From assembly GCA_030770425.1 (NCBI GenBank), contig JASJFT010000162.1, forward strand, positions 1 to 64,000: a DNA stretch of 64,000 nucleotides, given 5' to 3'. The DNA comes from Darksidea phi. Taxonomy: Eukaryota; Ascomycota; Dothideomycetes; Pleosporales; Lentitheciaceae. The position numbers and the translations under genes are program-made. This document shows, piece after piece, positions 31,722 through 44,900 of this stretch. Each line of letters opens with the position of its first letter. Position 1 is the stretch's first letter. The notes beneath the pieces were generated by a model. It saw only the letters and a program-made list of their open reading frames with translations. It had not been told where the DNA came from and made no database searches.

Positions 31722-33545
31722 ATGAACATGTCTCGAGTAATTTCTTTGACGGCTGCTAGTCTTCTCTTCGCATCCGCTACTGCTTCGGTTTTGCCTTATG
31801 CTCCTATACATCCAGTCCGACGCCAAAATGGTACCTCTACCAATGAGACCACTTCACCCACATTCGATGACATCAATCCGTCTCCGGAGCTAACCTGGAG
31901 CGATTGCTACGGTCCGAATCGCCAATGTAGCAAGTTGACGGTTCCTCTAGATTATGAGGATCCCGAGGCAGGGACGGTAGACATAGCATTCATTAGATAC
32001 GTGATCAGTGAGGATGCCGAGGACCTTCTTTTCAACCCAGGTAAGCCAGACGCTACATCATAGCCACAACTGGTCGTTGACTTCGATATAGGTGGCCCAG
32101 GATCGTCTGGAATTCCTGCCGTTACAATTTTAGGCGGTTTCGGCGAAAAATTGTCAAAGGAATGGGGCTATAACTTCGTCACCTTCGCCCCTCGTGGAGT
32201 TGAGGAATCGGGCCCCAAGATCTCCTGTGCGCCATCTAATGATACGACCTCTGCTAAGTTTTTTCGTCGAGACGAGGATACTCTAGGTGACCTTACAGAG
32301 ATTTGGAACTCGAGGTCACAGGAGGCTAAATCTTGCTCTGCGGCTAACGAGAACACTATGGCAAAGTATGTTGGAACTTCCGCCGTCGTGCAAGATATAG
32401 GTTAGTATATATACCACAATGTGGTAGGATCAGTAACTAACAATTTAGTGCATTTTACGAAACTCCAAGCCATGCTTAGAGGAAAAGAACCCGAAGAGGC
32501 GCTCATCAACTATTATGGGATCTCGTACGGCACAGTCATTGGCCAGACGCTTGTTGCCATGTACCCTGATCGCCTCCGACGCGTACTGATCGACGGCAAT
32601 GTGTATGGAGTCGGCTACTACGAGGGCTGGAACCCTACTATGATCGATGACGTCGCTCACGGTATCTGGGTTTTCACAAAGCTTTGCTTCGAGGCTGGAG
32701 AGGAGTGGTGCGAATTGGCTAAGGGCGCTCAGAACATCGACGAGGTCAAGGAACGCTTTGATACGGTTGTTCGGATGCTAGGGGAGCAGGCAGTTGTCAT
32801 TGGCGGTAAACCTTACGACGCCAATGCATTCTTAGGAATGGTTCAGCAATGCATGTACGATCCCCGGGAGGGTGGTTCTAAAGGCAACTATACGAAAATC
32901 GCCAAATGGACCTCGGCTATCTTGTCTGGAAACACGACTGAACTTGAGACTGAAACAGCAGAAGAAACCCCTAGCGAAGATGCACTCGTCATAATCACTG
33001 CCGCAGACATCGCTGGCCGCTACCCTTGGCAAACCTACGAGCAGTGGAAGGCCGCTGCAGAAAGACTTGAATCGACGACTCCATATTCCGCTCAGGGCTA
33101 CGTCGTGAGCAATGGGTAAGCGGTCTCCGACGTTAACGGTCCCGTTGCGATATCTTTGCTAACATATGGATTCAGTCTTATCGGTCTCGTTAATATTGTT
33201 CCGCCACCCAGTCAGATCTTCCCAGGCTTCACAAACGTGGAGCCGAGCGCTCCAGTTCTCTTCCTCAACACCGTCGGCGATCCTGTCACACCTGCAAGCG
33301 GTGCCCGTCAGATGTCCCGTTTCTTTGCCGGCTCTGGAGTTGTCATTACTGACGGTCCCGGACATGGATATATGGCGGCGCCTTCTGACTGTACGAACCA
33401 GGCCATTGCAGCGTATTGGCAGAATGCTACAGTCCCTACGGAGGAGGTCTTGTGTGAAACGAGTGTTGACGCGAATTTTTATTTTGGTGGACCTATTCCT
33501 GCGGCTGCCTGGTACCTTGACTCCCCTGCTGAGACATCGACATAA
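31722..33545 (+). CDS. Secreted S33-type serine peptidase (tripeptidyl-aminopeptidase-like, alpha/beta hydrolase)
   Basis: Four exons, join(31722..32040, 32092..32400, 32449..33115, 33176..33545), 554 residues. Signal peptide at residues 1-22 (ISLTAASLLFASATAS core). Family features in order: TVPLDYEDP, the oxyanion segment GGPGSSG, the nucleophile elbow GISYGT (Ser235), Asp in NTVGDPVTP (D467) and His in GPGHGYM (H495). The last two belong to the TAP-like C-terminal domain. Several NxT/S sites fit secretion and glycosylation. It should cleave short peptides from the N-terminus outside the cell, as in other fungal S33 enzymes. All three introns are 48 to 60 nt and restore frame exactly. A complete triad suggests activity. 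Confidence 0.92.
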
Positions 33546-34175
33546 TGTGTTGTTGCTCTTCAGCTTTAGTTTGTTTGTTTTGGCGTTTTAGTTTAGACCT
33601 ATGTTCTGTCCCTTCGATAATCATTAATTAATTATTGCGCTCATGCTTTGTTCTCTATTTTAGTTCTTCGGCGCCGCGCTGCAAAGCATCTTTGGCGTAA
33701 CAAATAGTGGATAACTAGCGCGTGAGATCGTGAATACGGGCCCTTATGTGTAACCCGCCATTGAATTTAGTATACTCTGTCTAAGCTGCGGTTTATAAAT
33801 GACGCTTAGCCATGCATTGTTACCAACAGCTTGTTTAACTAGTATATGCCACAAACGTCCAATCGCCATGTCAAGCCACCGACGCAATATCATTGTATCC
33901 CTTCGCTCTACAGTGACAACACGAAAAGTCAGTATCCGGGTGTTGTGACCAAAATCAAAGCGGACACTAGCACATGACGCATTCGAATGTTTCCGAACCG
34001 CCTACTGGCCATGTATTCCCAAAAGCGAGGAGTCCGTGAGGGAGCTGATTCGACTTGGCATCTCCATGGGAAGTAAGAATAACAGCAGAACAAGATAAAA
34101 CTATAGCCAACGGTTTTTTTGCTTTCCATAAACCCGGAGTTAAATATCTTAAAAGATTTTGGCTAGTACTCCACT
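33546..34175. other. Intergenic, no gene seen
   Basis: About 0.6 kb, with an AT-rich 3' flank of the peptidase gene near 33600-33660. Nothing else supported. Confidence 0.6.
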
Positions 34176-34850
34176 TTGATCACCGGCAAGTATGCATCTA
34201 GACCTACACGCTGTGAAGTCGTTACTAGAGATTTGCCATCTTCACTGCGTTTCCACTGCCTCTTAAACTTGATCGGGTATGTCTCTTTGGCCCACTTCAC
34301 TAGCGCAGTCGCTCTCTGGAACAGTTTGAAAAACGACATAACTGGCCGAGGTGATATGGCAAAATACCTACTCAGCCTTGGTGCTCCAGTCGAAGGTTCC
34401 CACGATCTTTGGCACGACTACGGATGCGACCCTCTTACAGCAGCTTGCACGGGCAGCTGGCTTGATATAGCGCGACAGTTGCTAGAGTATGACGCAGAAA
34501 TCCCTGTAGGAACACTGGGAAAAGCGGTGGAGAAAAGATGTTGGGAGATGGTGTGGACGTTGGTTGATGAGTATGGGGCTGATGTTCATGCTGGTGACAC
34601 ACCGGCAATTTTGTAAGCAGTTGGACAAGAACGAAGGACATCTCCGCAAAACGTTCTAATGCGTGGTGCTATTTTAGAAGGAGGCCCCGGGAAAAAGGCA
34701 GTTGAAGTAGCGAGGAAAGACGGGTTAGATAGTATGCTGGAGCTGTTGAAGATGAATGGGGTGGATTTGTGGACAGTAAGAGGGGAAATATTGACCTCAA
34801 CCCTGATATGTAATAACAATGATGAAAGGTCTTTGGTAGAGATGGCATAG
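34176..34850 (+). pseudogene. Ankyrin-repeat fragment, probably a gene remnant
   Basis: From about 34320 the plus strand encodes GDMAKYLLSLGAPVEG, then CDPLTAACTGSWLDIARQLL, LVDEYGADVHA and, after a break, EGGPGKKAVEVARKDG. These are ankyrin helices in the right order. The frame ends at 34616. A weak intron (GTGACA at about 34592 to TTTTAG at about 34678) would connect it to the downstream piece, ending at 34850. No convincing start or complete repeat array is present: the usable region is under 190 residues and the first 45 codons look non-coding. It may be the 3' relic of a larger ankyrin protein or a small divergent gene. Confidence 0.5.
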
Positions 34851-35021
34851 ATGATATCCATGAGTTCATGTGTAGTAGCAGCTTCAGAATCTTGCACAAT
34901 TACCAGACTATAATATGCCTATACACCCAGCTAGACAAAGTTCGACCGCACCTCCTACTTTGACATGAACCAATTGCATCGTGTTCTGCATCACTTTCCG
35001 AGCCAACAATCAAACTTGACC

Positions 35022-35949
35022 CTATTGGTCTTTTGGAGATAGCTCATGTGGTTCCATTTGTCTGGAAGGAATTTCATGTATCGCAAGATCACCGTTAACC
35101 TCATGTATAACCGGAGATGATCGTTGTGCAGACCATTGTGAGCTGAGGGCGCAAGGCGTCTCACTCTCATTAGTCTCTACCGATTTAGGCGAAGAGGCTG
35201 CACCGGGTTCCGTTGTGTGTGAGCGACCCCGTCGAAAAGTGACGAAGGCGATGAAAGCAAGGGCTGCAAGTAGATGAACGCCTAAACCGGCGCCTAGCCC
35301 GGCACCGAGGGGTACCTTGCTGTAATCTTTGCAAGTTGAAGGAGGGTTGGGTGCTGATGATTGGGAGGGTGTGGGTGTCGGGGAGACCTTTAATGGTGGT
35401 GCGGATGTGGGATCCACGCCGATGATAGTCACCGTTGTTGGAAAGCCTAAGTGCGGATGAGCATGGCTCAAGCAGGCAGTATGAGCTCTACTACGAACCT
35501 GAGAACCCAAAATAAAATGATGAGTTTTTGCAAAGCACAGCATCGCTCAAATCTGCGGTTTTGCTGTTCCGGCAATAGTACCGATCCACACTCCCATCGC
35601 CATCACACTTTCCCACACCCATGCCGCCAACACCGAGGTTGTCTCCGTTGGTACTGTTCAAGCAAAATGATGGGCACTCCGGGCTCGACCATGTTGAGTC
35701 TGTGCAGCTTGCGCGAACATAATATGGCGAAAGTTTTGCGACCTCACTGGATACGTGTTCTGTAAGTGCGCACACGGTATTGGAGAGGCATGCGTAACCC
35801 GGGCCGCAGCATGTTGAGTTTACGGCATCTGAATTGCATGGTGTGTCTTGGATTGGTTCGCCGTTCGGGAAGTAGCATGTTGACTTGACAGTGATGGGGA
35901 GGAACAGGAGCAGAAAGGCGACGCCCGAAGCAAAATTCATAAAGAACAA
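35022..35949 (-). CDS. Cysteine-rich one-pass surface protein
   Basis: Two exons, complement(join(35022..35446, 35499..35949)), 291 residues, intron of 52 nt (GTTCGT...CTTAG). A signal peptide (FASGVAFLLLFLPITVKS) precedes an extracellular Cys-rich domain: CYFPNGEPIQDTPC, STCCGPGYACL, VCAL, and further Cys in the CTDSTW...CPSFC and YYCRNS segments. A Pro/Ser/Thr-rich linker (SPTPTPSQSS) leads to a Gly/Ala-rich transmembrane helix (LGAGLGVHLLAALAFIAFV), a basic stop-transfer (RRGR) and a Ser/Glu-rich cytoplasmic tail. This layout, with the CYFPNG and CCGPGYACL signature, is common among uncharacterised Pezizomycotina surface proteins. A sensor or wall-linked role is inference. Not a WSC or CFEM domain by spacing. 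Confidence 0.8.
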
Positions 35950-38111
35950 ATGTTCAAGCTAAGCACCAATCAAGGAGGCAGGTTTGAGAGGAATTTGGGG
36001 CAAGGAATATGGAAAATGAAGGGAAAGATAGGTATATAAAGGTCCGCAGAGGCCAAAAACCTTGCAACGAGGAGCGCGGCGCTTGTGGGTGAATTTTGGA
36101 AGTTCGCCGGGCTCACAACTTCATGGCGTACGCAACGGATATCAAAGTTTTGATGGGGCTTAGAGACGTGCCCGAGCTGCATGATTCATTGGCGATTATT
36201 GCGGGGAAGATTTCGTTTCAACGCCACACAGCAGCAATTATCCCGGCTTCTTTTCGTAAACGACTCACATTCTTCAGCCTTACAGACTTCCGTCATAGAA
36301 AACCATCGATAGTCTCGGGTTTGGTTCGTCCGTACGTTCCCACCACATCGATTGGTTTGCGTTAAAGTAAACAGAATTTTCGTGTTGCTAGTGAACAAAA
36401 AGAAGTCGTTATAAGTGCCTGCGGGGAGTTTAAGATGCACCTCGCGTGGCATTTCCGATTCCGGCATCTGCACGGTAATTGCCCGGGTCGCCAGGCTAGG
36501 GAGCTCCCCCAATCACGGCGGAGGACGATCTATATATTACTGGGACATGTGCCAAAAGCGACCCCATTGACAGATCCGGCGAAACAACGAGGCGATATTT
36601 TCAGCCGCAGAGACCACGATTGAAATATGGGTCACACGCTCGGTTGTTGAAACCGTAGCATAGCCTATCTGCGACCCTGTACGTGAGGATCTTTGGTATT
36701 TTGTACATGCTAAATGCGGCAGCTTATAGTTCCTTAACCTGTCCTAATCATGCCATTCCGCGAGAAAGACGTACATTCATTTCCAAAAAGCTTTAGCAGT
36801 ACCACAATGCATTTACACCGTAATAGTAAATCGGATAAGTAGGGAAGCACAACTCAAGCGCCGCCAGCCTAAGGAATATTTTAGTACGCGCCAAACGCTA
36901 CGCAGGAAGATAGGAGCTTCAATAATCCCAATGACTTGGATCTCCCGGTACTTGCATTGATCGGTTTCACGATGCACTGCGATTACCTCATGCTTTCAGA
37001 CTTCCCTGTTCGCGGACTTGACAGCTTTCAGCTCACACTTTTCATACAGAGAGTATAGATTACCACGCCTGTTTTGACAAATATGAAAATGTCGAAAGAT
37101 TGTGAAGTGATTTAGTCCCGAGTTTTACAGTGCGGACCGGACAACACTATGGAGCCCCCGTTTAATTTAGTGATGGGCTACTAGGGCTTACAATTACTAA
37201 GAAGTCTAAATTAAAAAATAGCCATAATATATGGTTTTCTAGGTCTAGGATATATTGATCTAGTTCTGAGACATTCTGGTTGATGATTTCCGGTCAATCT
37301 AAATTATTGTCGCCTTGCCAGATTAGCGCAAACATCATTTCAGGAATTGGGCTTTGGCTTTAAATATTTGAGGGGGGGAAGAGTAGGTTATATTTTTCAA
37401 CGTCAACTGTGACTCCAGTCAGAAAGTTTAGGCAGCCTTCACATACATACAGAAACTATCCGCGATTGTAGAATGGTTGACCGGCCATATCATACAGCTT
37501 TGACTCGGCTGTTGGGTTGTATTTGATGCGAGGAGGAGTCCTATAGATCTGAAGCGGGATTTTGCACAGAGGTGATAAATTTTGCACTCAAATCTAGCTT
37601 TGTTTGAATAACGTCGCCTTGGAGATACTATGGACAAGCAACCTAGAAAACGCCTCGAATTTAGCTCACAGGATGGTTCCCGATCACAGTTAAACCTGGC
37701 TCGGTTCGACCTTGCCTCATTGTATTGGTAGCCTGTTGGCCGGTGGCTTCATATGGGTAGTAAATAGTCCATTCGCGCCTTGTTCTATAAGCACAGCGGT
37801 TTCGGGAGAAAGTTACCCAATCGAATACCATCGTGCTGCAGCTGACTTTACGGAATGGGCTACAACTTTAAGTCACCTGTTCGGTCTTTGAGAATGACAT
37901 GGCCTATGTTCCCTTTGCCAGTGTTCGTCATTTGCCGCAAACAGTATATAATCCAGCACCGAGGGACCTCAGTTCGATATCAAACAGCATCTCTACTACT
38001 CCCTACTACCGAGGTTTACACACGTTACCTTTACACTAGGTTGATATCCGAGCCCTCACTCTTCTGGCTATAGTAACTAACCACTAGTCAGCCTCTCATC
38101 ACTTCTTCAGA
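35950..38111. other. Gene-poor, partly AT-rich stretch
   Basis: 2.2 kb. A 108-codon minus frame (36186-36512) has no domain. The part from about 36780 to 37400 is AT-rich with long A/T runs and no open frame, like decayed repeat DNA. I find no ends or coding remnant that would name an element. Confidence 0.5.
36032..36040 (-). promoter_or_regulatory. Possible TATA element of the surface-protein gene
   Basis: The minus strand reads TTTATATAC about 85 bp upstream of the ATG at 35949. Confidence 0.4.
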
Positions 38112-39087
38112 ATGGGTAGCGGTCCATCCCTTCCGGCTCCGTTGATGCACGTCTTGAACGCTGTTTCAGTCGGAATCTTCGTTGGCATCATGGTCAAGAT
38201 TGGTTGCGACAAGACCGGCAAGTGCCGAAATCCACGCGACATCGAGCTGTCCTTGCCCCCATGCAACTATACTCATCCCAATGACATCACGTGTTTGTGG
38301 ACGACGAAAAATGGGCATCAATTTGTCTCAGTTCCTTCCCTCGATGTGTACGTGAAGGACTTCCAGGTCGTCAAGGTATGTGGTTGGAACAACCGAAAAG
38401 AACGTTCCTCTTATAGGTATTTGCTAACTTGGATGTAGGTAGCTTCCCCGGATGCATGCTTACAGACATGCGCGGGTACGACTGGCTGCATTGGCTCTCG
38501 CTTTGCTGGGGGTGCCTGCTATATGACTGGTGGCCTTGCCTCCGGCTCAACGTACGTCCTTTCGCTGATATTACACATGATCATCCGAAAGCTAACCTGC
38601 TTCTCAGCACCAGCATTGGCGAGCTAGAGAAATCCTTCGGCATGGATCACGATGATCTTCTAGAGACCATGGGCATCAAGGCGTTCCCCATCCTTGACTC
38701 CTGCCCCGCCAATTTCGACACCTACTGCTCTTCTAGCGGCGCCAACACCGGCTGCATCACCCCAAATAGATTCACCATTCGCTGCGGTCGCGGAGTCCTA
38801 GGCACTAACATGCCCGACGAAGTGCAGAGCTTTAATACGACGAGTCTCTCAGGCTGCATAGACAGCTGCAGGAATACGGACGGGTGCGTGGCTACCGCCT
38901 TCAAACAAGATGCAAATACCGAGCAAGGATTGTGCGCTTTGAAGGATACAGTTTATGCCGGTGTTGTTGACGAGGCTTTCATTGGTAAGTGCTTCCTAAG
39001 CTATCTTACCTTATATGATAGAAGTGCTAACTTTATGAAGGTGCTTACCTCAATGACGGCGAGGACGGCCAATTCGCCGCCGCATAG
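38112..39087 (+). CDS. Cysteine-rich protein with two PAN/Apple-like modules
   Basis: Four exons, join(38112..38375, 38439..38551, 38608..38984, 39041..39087), 266 residues, all junctions in phase. The N-terminus (LMHVLNAVSVGIFVGIMV) is hydrophobic and could be a signal peptide or anchor. Two modules share the PAN/Apple-like pattern: ACLQTCAGTTGCIGSRF with GGACYM, and GCIDSCRNTDGCVATAF with GLCALK. Each has a Cys-x3-Cys helix, a GC..A/S core and a later Cys. PAN modules bind proteins or sugars outside cells. The last exon is short and ends EDGQFAAA. The frame is split by introns, so only exon 1 and exon 3 are obvious as open frames. The second exon is in a different frame from what simple reading suggests. 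Family assignment is moderate. Confidence 0.72.
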
Positions 39088-39614
39088 ATGCGCACAATAT
39101 ATTCATATGGTAGATGGCGGTTGTGACAACTAACTGTGTCACAATTGTACTTACGGATGCGGAGATCATAGGGATGCCGGTGACATGGGTTTGCCACTGG
39201 CGTATGAATCTTCGCTATACGGGAAAAGTCCAAAGTTTTGCGTCAACCAATGAATGAAAAATATGTGTTCATATAACAAGTCACTCGTAAGGTAATACAC
39301 ATCATACGAACCAAAGCGTAGCATGAAATCTAACTACATGAGTTGCAAGTTTCATTGAGATATTCTTATACACTAGTAAGCACCGTGACTTGCATGGCGG
39401 TGGGGAGTTTTAGTGCCATCACTCACTCCCTAGAGTAGTCTTTCTTACAAGTATTTTAGTTACGCTACGTAAAACGATAGGGTGGGCATTGACAACCAAC
39501 GAATCGTCGTCACCTAACGTGTACAAAGCATTGCAAGGAGAACTCAACCCTGTCCCAAGCCGCACACAATCATCTAAGAGCGCAAACCCCCTGCTCAACG
39601 TGAATTTTCACATC
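39088..39614. other. Intergenic, no gene seen
   Basis: About 0.5 kb of ordinary sequence between the PAN-like gene and the decayed gene. A short plus frame (39489-39815) overlaps the remnant and is its antisense shadow. Confidence 0.55.
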
Positions 39615-40995
39615 TCAGAATCGGTTGCGACCGGTTTCGACGACTTTGGCGTAAGTCGTAGCTTGACGTTCTTGGTACTCCACCTTAGCAGTGCGCCTCG
39701 CTTTATTCTCCGCCTCCTCCTTCTCTCGCACTTCTCGGATCTCGATACTCTCCTCCATGCGGCCTCAAGCCGCGTTACATTCCGAAATCTCCATCTCCTC
39801 TTCAAGCGTCATTGACTTCGGCGCAATGACGACTTCGAGTTTGACCCCACACAGCGGAGATAGGTTTAGAAGTTGCCGTAGCAAGTCGTGGAAAACGCAA
39901 GAATAGAAGCCGTCCTTTCGAGCTGGAGGTTTGAGGGGAATCCTCTTGTCTTCCCCGTGCAGGACGTCAACACCCGCCTGGAACTGAGTCCTTTGAATCG
40001 TCGGCTTCCCTCTCGTTGGCGTGCATGAGGTCCCATTGGAGGCACTCGTAAGAGCAAGCGTACCGTTGCAGTATTACTGAGTTGACTAGTAACTAGATAT
40101 CATACGTACGGCTGCATTAACCGCAGCTTCCCCCTCTGAAGTACCCCATCGGGTGGCGGCTTCTGCCAGAACCTCTGGACAGTCCCATGTAATAACGATG
40201 TTGACCTTGTTGTTGAGGCCAGTTCATGCGCATATTGATGTTGATATCGTTCGATCTTATGGTGTACTATGGCCTTGCATTCTTCCATGGTGGGGTGCTC
40301 GTAATTCGTTGTGAAGTAATCACTGCGTACAGTTTAGATTAGTCCTCGCCTTCGCCACAAGTGTGTGGAAACCAAAACAGGAAGGATGTCTAATTTCTCA
40401 TACAGTCTAGGCAACAAACGTAGCTCGTGCTCAGCGGCGAGGGTCGATAGATCTTTCACAATGAGAGGAACTACGTTTCCGGCGTTGTAATTGATGAGGT
40501 TCGCAACTGTTGCGACGCGGTGCTCGACTTGTTGGAGAGCTTGTACGGTCTGGACACGAGTACCTTCGCCAGCTTGCGGGTATGCCTTACAGGCAGGATA
40601 CACATGACGCCTGTACCCTATTTATATGTTTGAGTTATATGTCTGTCTATATGGTCTAGGTGCAGACGAACTTAGTCTAATAGTTAAATGTCTCTCCCTG
40701 TCCTCCCTGTCCAAGACCTGGCTAGTCGAATGTTTTTGCAGGGTCAGTAGTATATTTGTTGTTTACTACTCGTATATGTATGAGAGACAAAGGTCAGTTG
40801 GAAGCTTACGGTGTGGCCATCCCAGGTGCCATAGTTCATAATGTGGCGAACAAGTGCCGTGATTGGAGATTTGGAGCGACAGAGTGCCTTTAGCGATGAG
40901 ATGATATTAGTTTTTTTTTTTGGGGAAACAGATGTGCCCCCGGGAACTTTTGCACCCGTTCTCGGTTGGGGTGAAGGTCGCACTAACTGTTGCAA
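39615..40995 (-). pseudogene. Decayed gene of unknown family, pieces in several frames
   Basis: Protein-like pieces follow in order on the minus strand but in changing frames: SLKALCRSKSPITALVRHIM (about 40.85-40.91 kb), VATVANLINYNAGNVVPLIV and LRLLPRLYEKLDILPVLV (about 40.35-40.6 kb), MEECKAIVHHKIERYQHQYA (near 40.25 kb), VNIVITWDCPEVLAEAATRW (near 40.17 kb), CSYECLQWDLMHANEREADD (near 40.03 kb), then RKDGFYSCVFHDLLRQLLNL and a charged helix EEEMEISECNAA/GRMEESIEIREV, interrupted by TGA at 39765-39767 and ending at 39615. A TAA and at least two frame changes break it. A few GT-AG pairs exist, but some predicted introns would be too short (about 33 nt). The pieces have normal protein composition, so this was a real gene. 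I do not recognise the family. Confidence 0.5.
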
Positions 40996-41958
40996 TGGTC
41001 ACGGCGGCGAATTTGCGTGCGCTCAACTGACGTAGTGCAAATTGGCAATCCACCGTGGCCAACGTTCTCCAAAGTCAATGGTATCATCAGTTGGACGCAA
41101 ATGCTCTACGCTTAGGAGCTACAAAGATAGACTAAGTGTGCGCAAGGATCGAAAGTTGACAGCTAGGGAATGAATAGACAATAGAAGTTGAAAAAGGACT
41201 TGGAAACTCGTCGACTCGTATACATAAACCCTAAACTTTGTGCCATATTTCCTCCTCATTGTGCACGCAGGATTAGCGAAGATCCAAGTCACTGGCACGG
41301 TTCGCCTTTGATCGAACGTCGTCTGCGGTCCGTCAATCTTCATCATCAAACCTTCATTCATGCTCGGCGGAATTTGTTACTCTTCGCCATAAATGACCTT
41401 GCTCCTATACGTGTCGATGCGGAAGTTGCGATTCGCGTTGCCCTGCCCCACCCAGCGTTTGCGACAGCGATGCTATCGCTCCGGATAAATCTCTCGATTG
41501 TTTGTGCCAGCAGTGCTGCGACATGTCCACTACATATGTGGCGAATGATTACTTATATGTCCCGATCGACCTGGATAGCCAATTAGAAAGATGTCAAAAT
41601 GTGAAGGGAGCAGGTACGGTGGACTAGGGGCCGAGAGCGGCGGACATGGGGTGCGCTTGGTGGAATGGGACTTCTGCTGCATATGGAATCCGACCAAAAA
41701 CTACTATTTAAAGATCTCAAGGAAATCTTTGATCTTACGTCATTGGCATAAGGTTCGATATCAAGCCTTTACCTGCGCGGTAGCGCTCGTTCCACCCCCA
41801 CAAGTCGTCACACCAACAGCCTCTACTATTTGCCGCATTCGCTCTTGAAAAGTATCATCTCTATCAACTGCGCATTACCCTCTCTGAAGATCCTTTCGCG
41901 CTGCATTCCTCCCCAAGGTTTGCAATATACGCCATCTATCTAGCCAACAAGCAGCACG
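40996..41958. other. Intergenic, promoter of the GW-rich gene
   Basis: About 1 kb. A 132-codon plus frame at 41188-41586 lacks domain features and I do not call it. The leader near 41900-41950 is C/T-rich, as in fungal 5' UTRs. Confidence 0.5.
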
Positions 41959-44900
41959 ATGCCCTCTCTCAAAGATCTCCACTGCTTCATTGAGCTACCG
42001 GGAACGAACAAAAAGTTGCAAGAATTCGAGACATGCTACAGCGATGGCTGTGTGGAGACCTTCGTCGCGGTACCGAGCAATCCGCAACCGTTCGCGGTCC
42101 GTCTGAACTCAAGTAATTTCATCGCTCCCGGCCTGGCAATATATGTCTTCATTGACGGCGTCTACCAATGCAACCGAAACCGCCAGAATCTGAAATTTCG
42201 GAAGCCACCAGACCGGAAGGCTCTAGTCGACTTTTGTGTCCGCCAAAAGGAGGAGAAGCAGAAGGATGGCACCATGATCGCACGAGATTGGAGGTTCGAG
42301 AAGCTAAACATCGGTGAGCCGTACCCAGCTTTGCTAGGGCGCAACTACTCACTCCTAGCAGGGAATGCCAACGGAGCGCCTAACAATTGCTCTCCTAACG
42401 TATTAGAGAACATTGGCTGCATCGAAGTCGTTGTCCTACGCTGTGCAGGACCACGAAGTGCCAAAACTGCAATGCAAACTTCTAACAAGGCCAAAGCCAA
42501 TAATATGAATATGGATGGCGCGAACGACGAGCCAAACCATCCTTTTGGACTTGATGGGCACTGGAGTAGCTTTAACGGGCCATATTACGATGATCGTGAA
42601 TGGGGTCAACCGCGCGGACGGCCAGCTGCAGGGCACGGCACTCCCGTCCAACCTGCAGCGAGCCACTATGGTCTTCCCCCTCCGCTCTCACCCCAGTCAT
42701 ACTTCGCGAAGGCTCAGCATAGCCATGACGAAAATCGGCATGCCACACGATCAGGTCGTCAGCCAACACCAGCTCCCTCAACATACTGGCACTCTGGATC
42801 CGATGCTCGCACTAGAAACCCTCCACTACCCTTCCAGTACGGGAGCGGACCCATACCACATCGCACAAAAACAGGCTCCGTCGCCGCTCCGGCACAAAGC
42901 GCTACAGGAGGTCACGCCCAAGGCTTTGATCCGAACATGCTTGATCAGTTGTTAACAAAGGCGGTCAAGCAAGGGGTTGCAGAGGTACAGCGTCAGGGCG
43001 GGTCTTTATTCGGGCAAAGCATGGCTCCAACACAAGCTTCTCACGAGCTTCCCGGGGCATGGCCATCTTCTCCATTCGGACCCAAAATACAGCCTGACTG
43101 TTCTGTCGTGGGCGCAGGAATACCTGCTGGGAATAATAGCATGGTTTCAGAGTTCCAAGGCACTCGTTGGGGAGCGCAAACTGGTCCAACGAGAGCTGCA
43201 ACCCACATTAGCTGGGGCCAGTCTGCAAAATCTGTGGCACCACCCGTGATACCCGGTGTTAACGGTTGGGACTCACCTCAAGACAACCTAGACTCGTGGG
43301 ACTCAGATAGTACCTGGGAAACGAAGCGAGAGAACGGCGGCTGGGGTGGCTCGTCTCATCAGCGACGACGCAGTGAGACTCGTACTGCCTTAGGCGATGC
43401 GACGTCGCGGGCAAAATCATCCACTATTCGGTCGGCTCGCTCAAGTTGCTGGAAAACTCCCAAGTCGCATCAGTCGGTGAAGTCTCGACCGCAAGAGTCA
43501 GCTTGGGAGTCCGAGATGGACAAGGATGGCTGGACTTACGTCGACGCTCAATCCGACACAGATAGCTCATGGTCTTCGAACACCACTGTGCGACCTTCTT
43601 CGAGTATCTCGGCAGCGGCTCCACGGGCGACAGTGTCGCCTTGGAGTAGTGTCTCTCATAATGTGCGCCCACAGACCCCTAATGCGTGGGAAGAAGCACC
43701 CCCTACGCATGTTCCTCCACCACCGGGGTTCGATCGAGAGGGAGCACCAGGACCATACTCTAACTGCGAGGCTCTCTTTCCTAAAATGACGCAGAGAGGC
43801 GTTCGAACCGCTGACTGGGGAGAACAATCCAGAAGCAGACGAGCTTCCTCCGCCCACACCAATCAATATTCGTGGGGTCATAATGGCAACCATCCTAGAC
43901 CTAGAACGTCAAAAATCATTGGGACCGTCAACGATGAATGGAGCGACCCCGAGGCTAACGGTCGGGCGGGACATACCAAAAGCAGTCACTGGGTAGAAGA
44001 TCTGAATGACTGGGACAAGCATGAGAAGCCCAAGGATCATCATGCTTCTGAACGCGGGTGGGGCAACAAGGAGGACGGCTGGGACGCTTCTAGATGGGAT
44101 CTCAGGGCTACGGCGAACGGTTGGAAGAACGATGACAGCAAAGATGACGGAAACGAATGGAATGCCTTGACCACCTTCCCACAGAGAGGTTCCAACCCCC
44201 ACAAATCTCGCCTATCTAAATATCGCCAGAACCACACGCCCTCTACCGCAGCCGACGCCACTCCAAAGAAACACTGGCGATTCCCGCCCCCACCTTCCGA
44301 TAAGCTGCACTCCAGCTCCATGATCCATGGAGCTACTCTACCCGCCGAGCCGCTGTACAGGATCAGCAAAGACATCGCGGAGGAGAAGGGCATCGAGCAC
44401 CAAGTCAGAGCGGGTAAGGGCATGAAATATGAACACTATGTAGGGCGACCAGAGTATATCGATCCGCTTGACAGGCCGGTGAGCGCACCCCATCGCCATC
44501 TTCCTTTTTCCTACATCCATACTGACTATATTGCGTACAGTACGCAGTCTTCCGCTTCAAATACCGCTCCCGCGCCATCCTAAAAAAGCTCCTCGACATA
44601 CCCATCCCAGAAAAACCCGTCGTCCCCATCGAGCCCCTTCCACCTGTCACTCAGACCACGCCCCCAGCGACGAAAGACCAGCTCAGGAAACTCCCGCAAA
44701 ACGCCCTCATCGACAGCCTTCTTGAACTGCAAACGAAGCTTGCTGAGAAAGAGGCGAGGATGAGGGAGGGTAAGGAGACGAAGACGGAGGTCGTGGGTAT
44801 GAGGAGGACGAAGGATTGGGTGGAGAGACATTCTAGGGACGCTAGTGTGAAGGGGAAGCGTGGTGGTGGGCCGAGGAGGAAGGGTATGCGGGAGAGGGAG

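Noticed and set aside
41188..41586. 132-codon plus frame upstream of the GW-rich gene
   Set aside because: No domain features and no start or splice support. Part of it overlaps a minus frame of equal quality.
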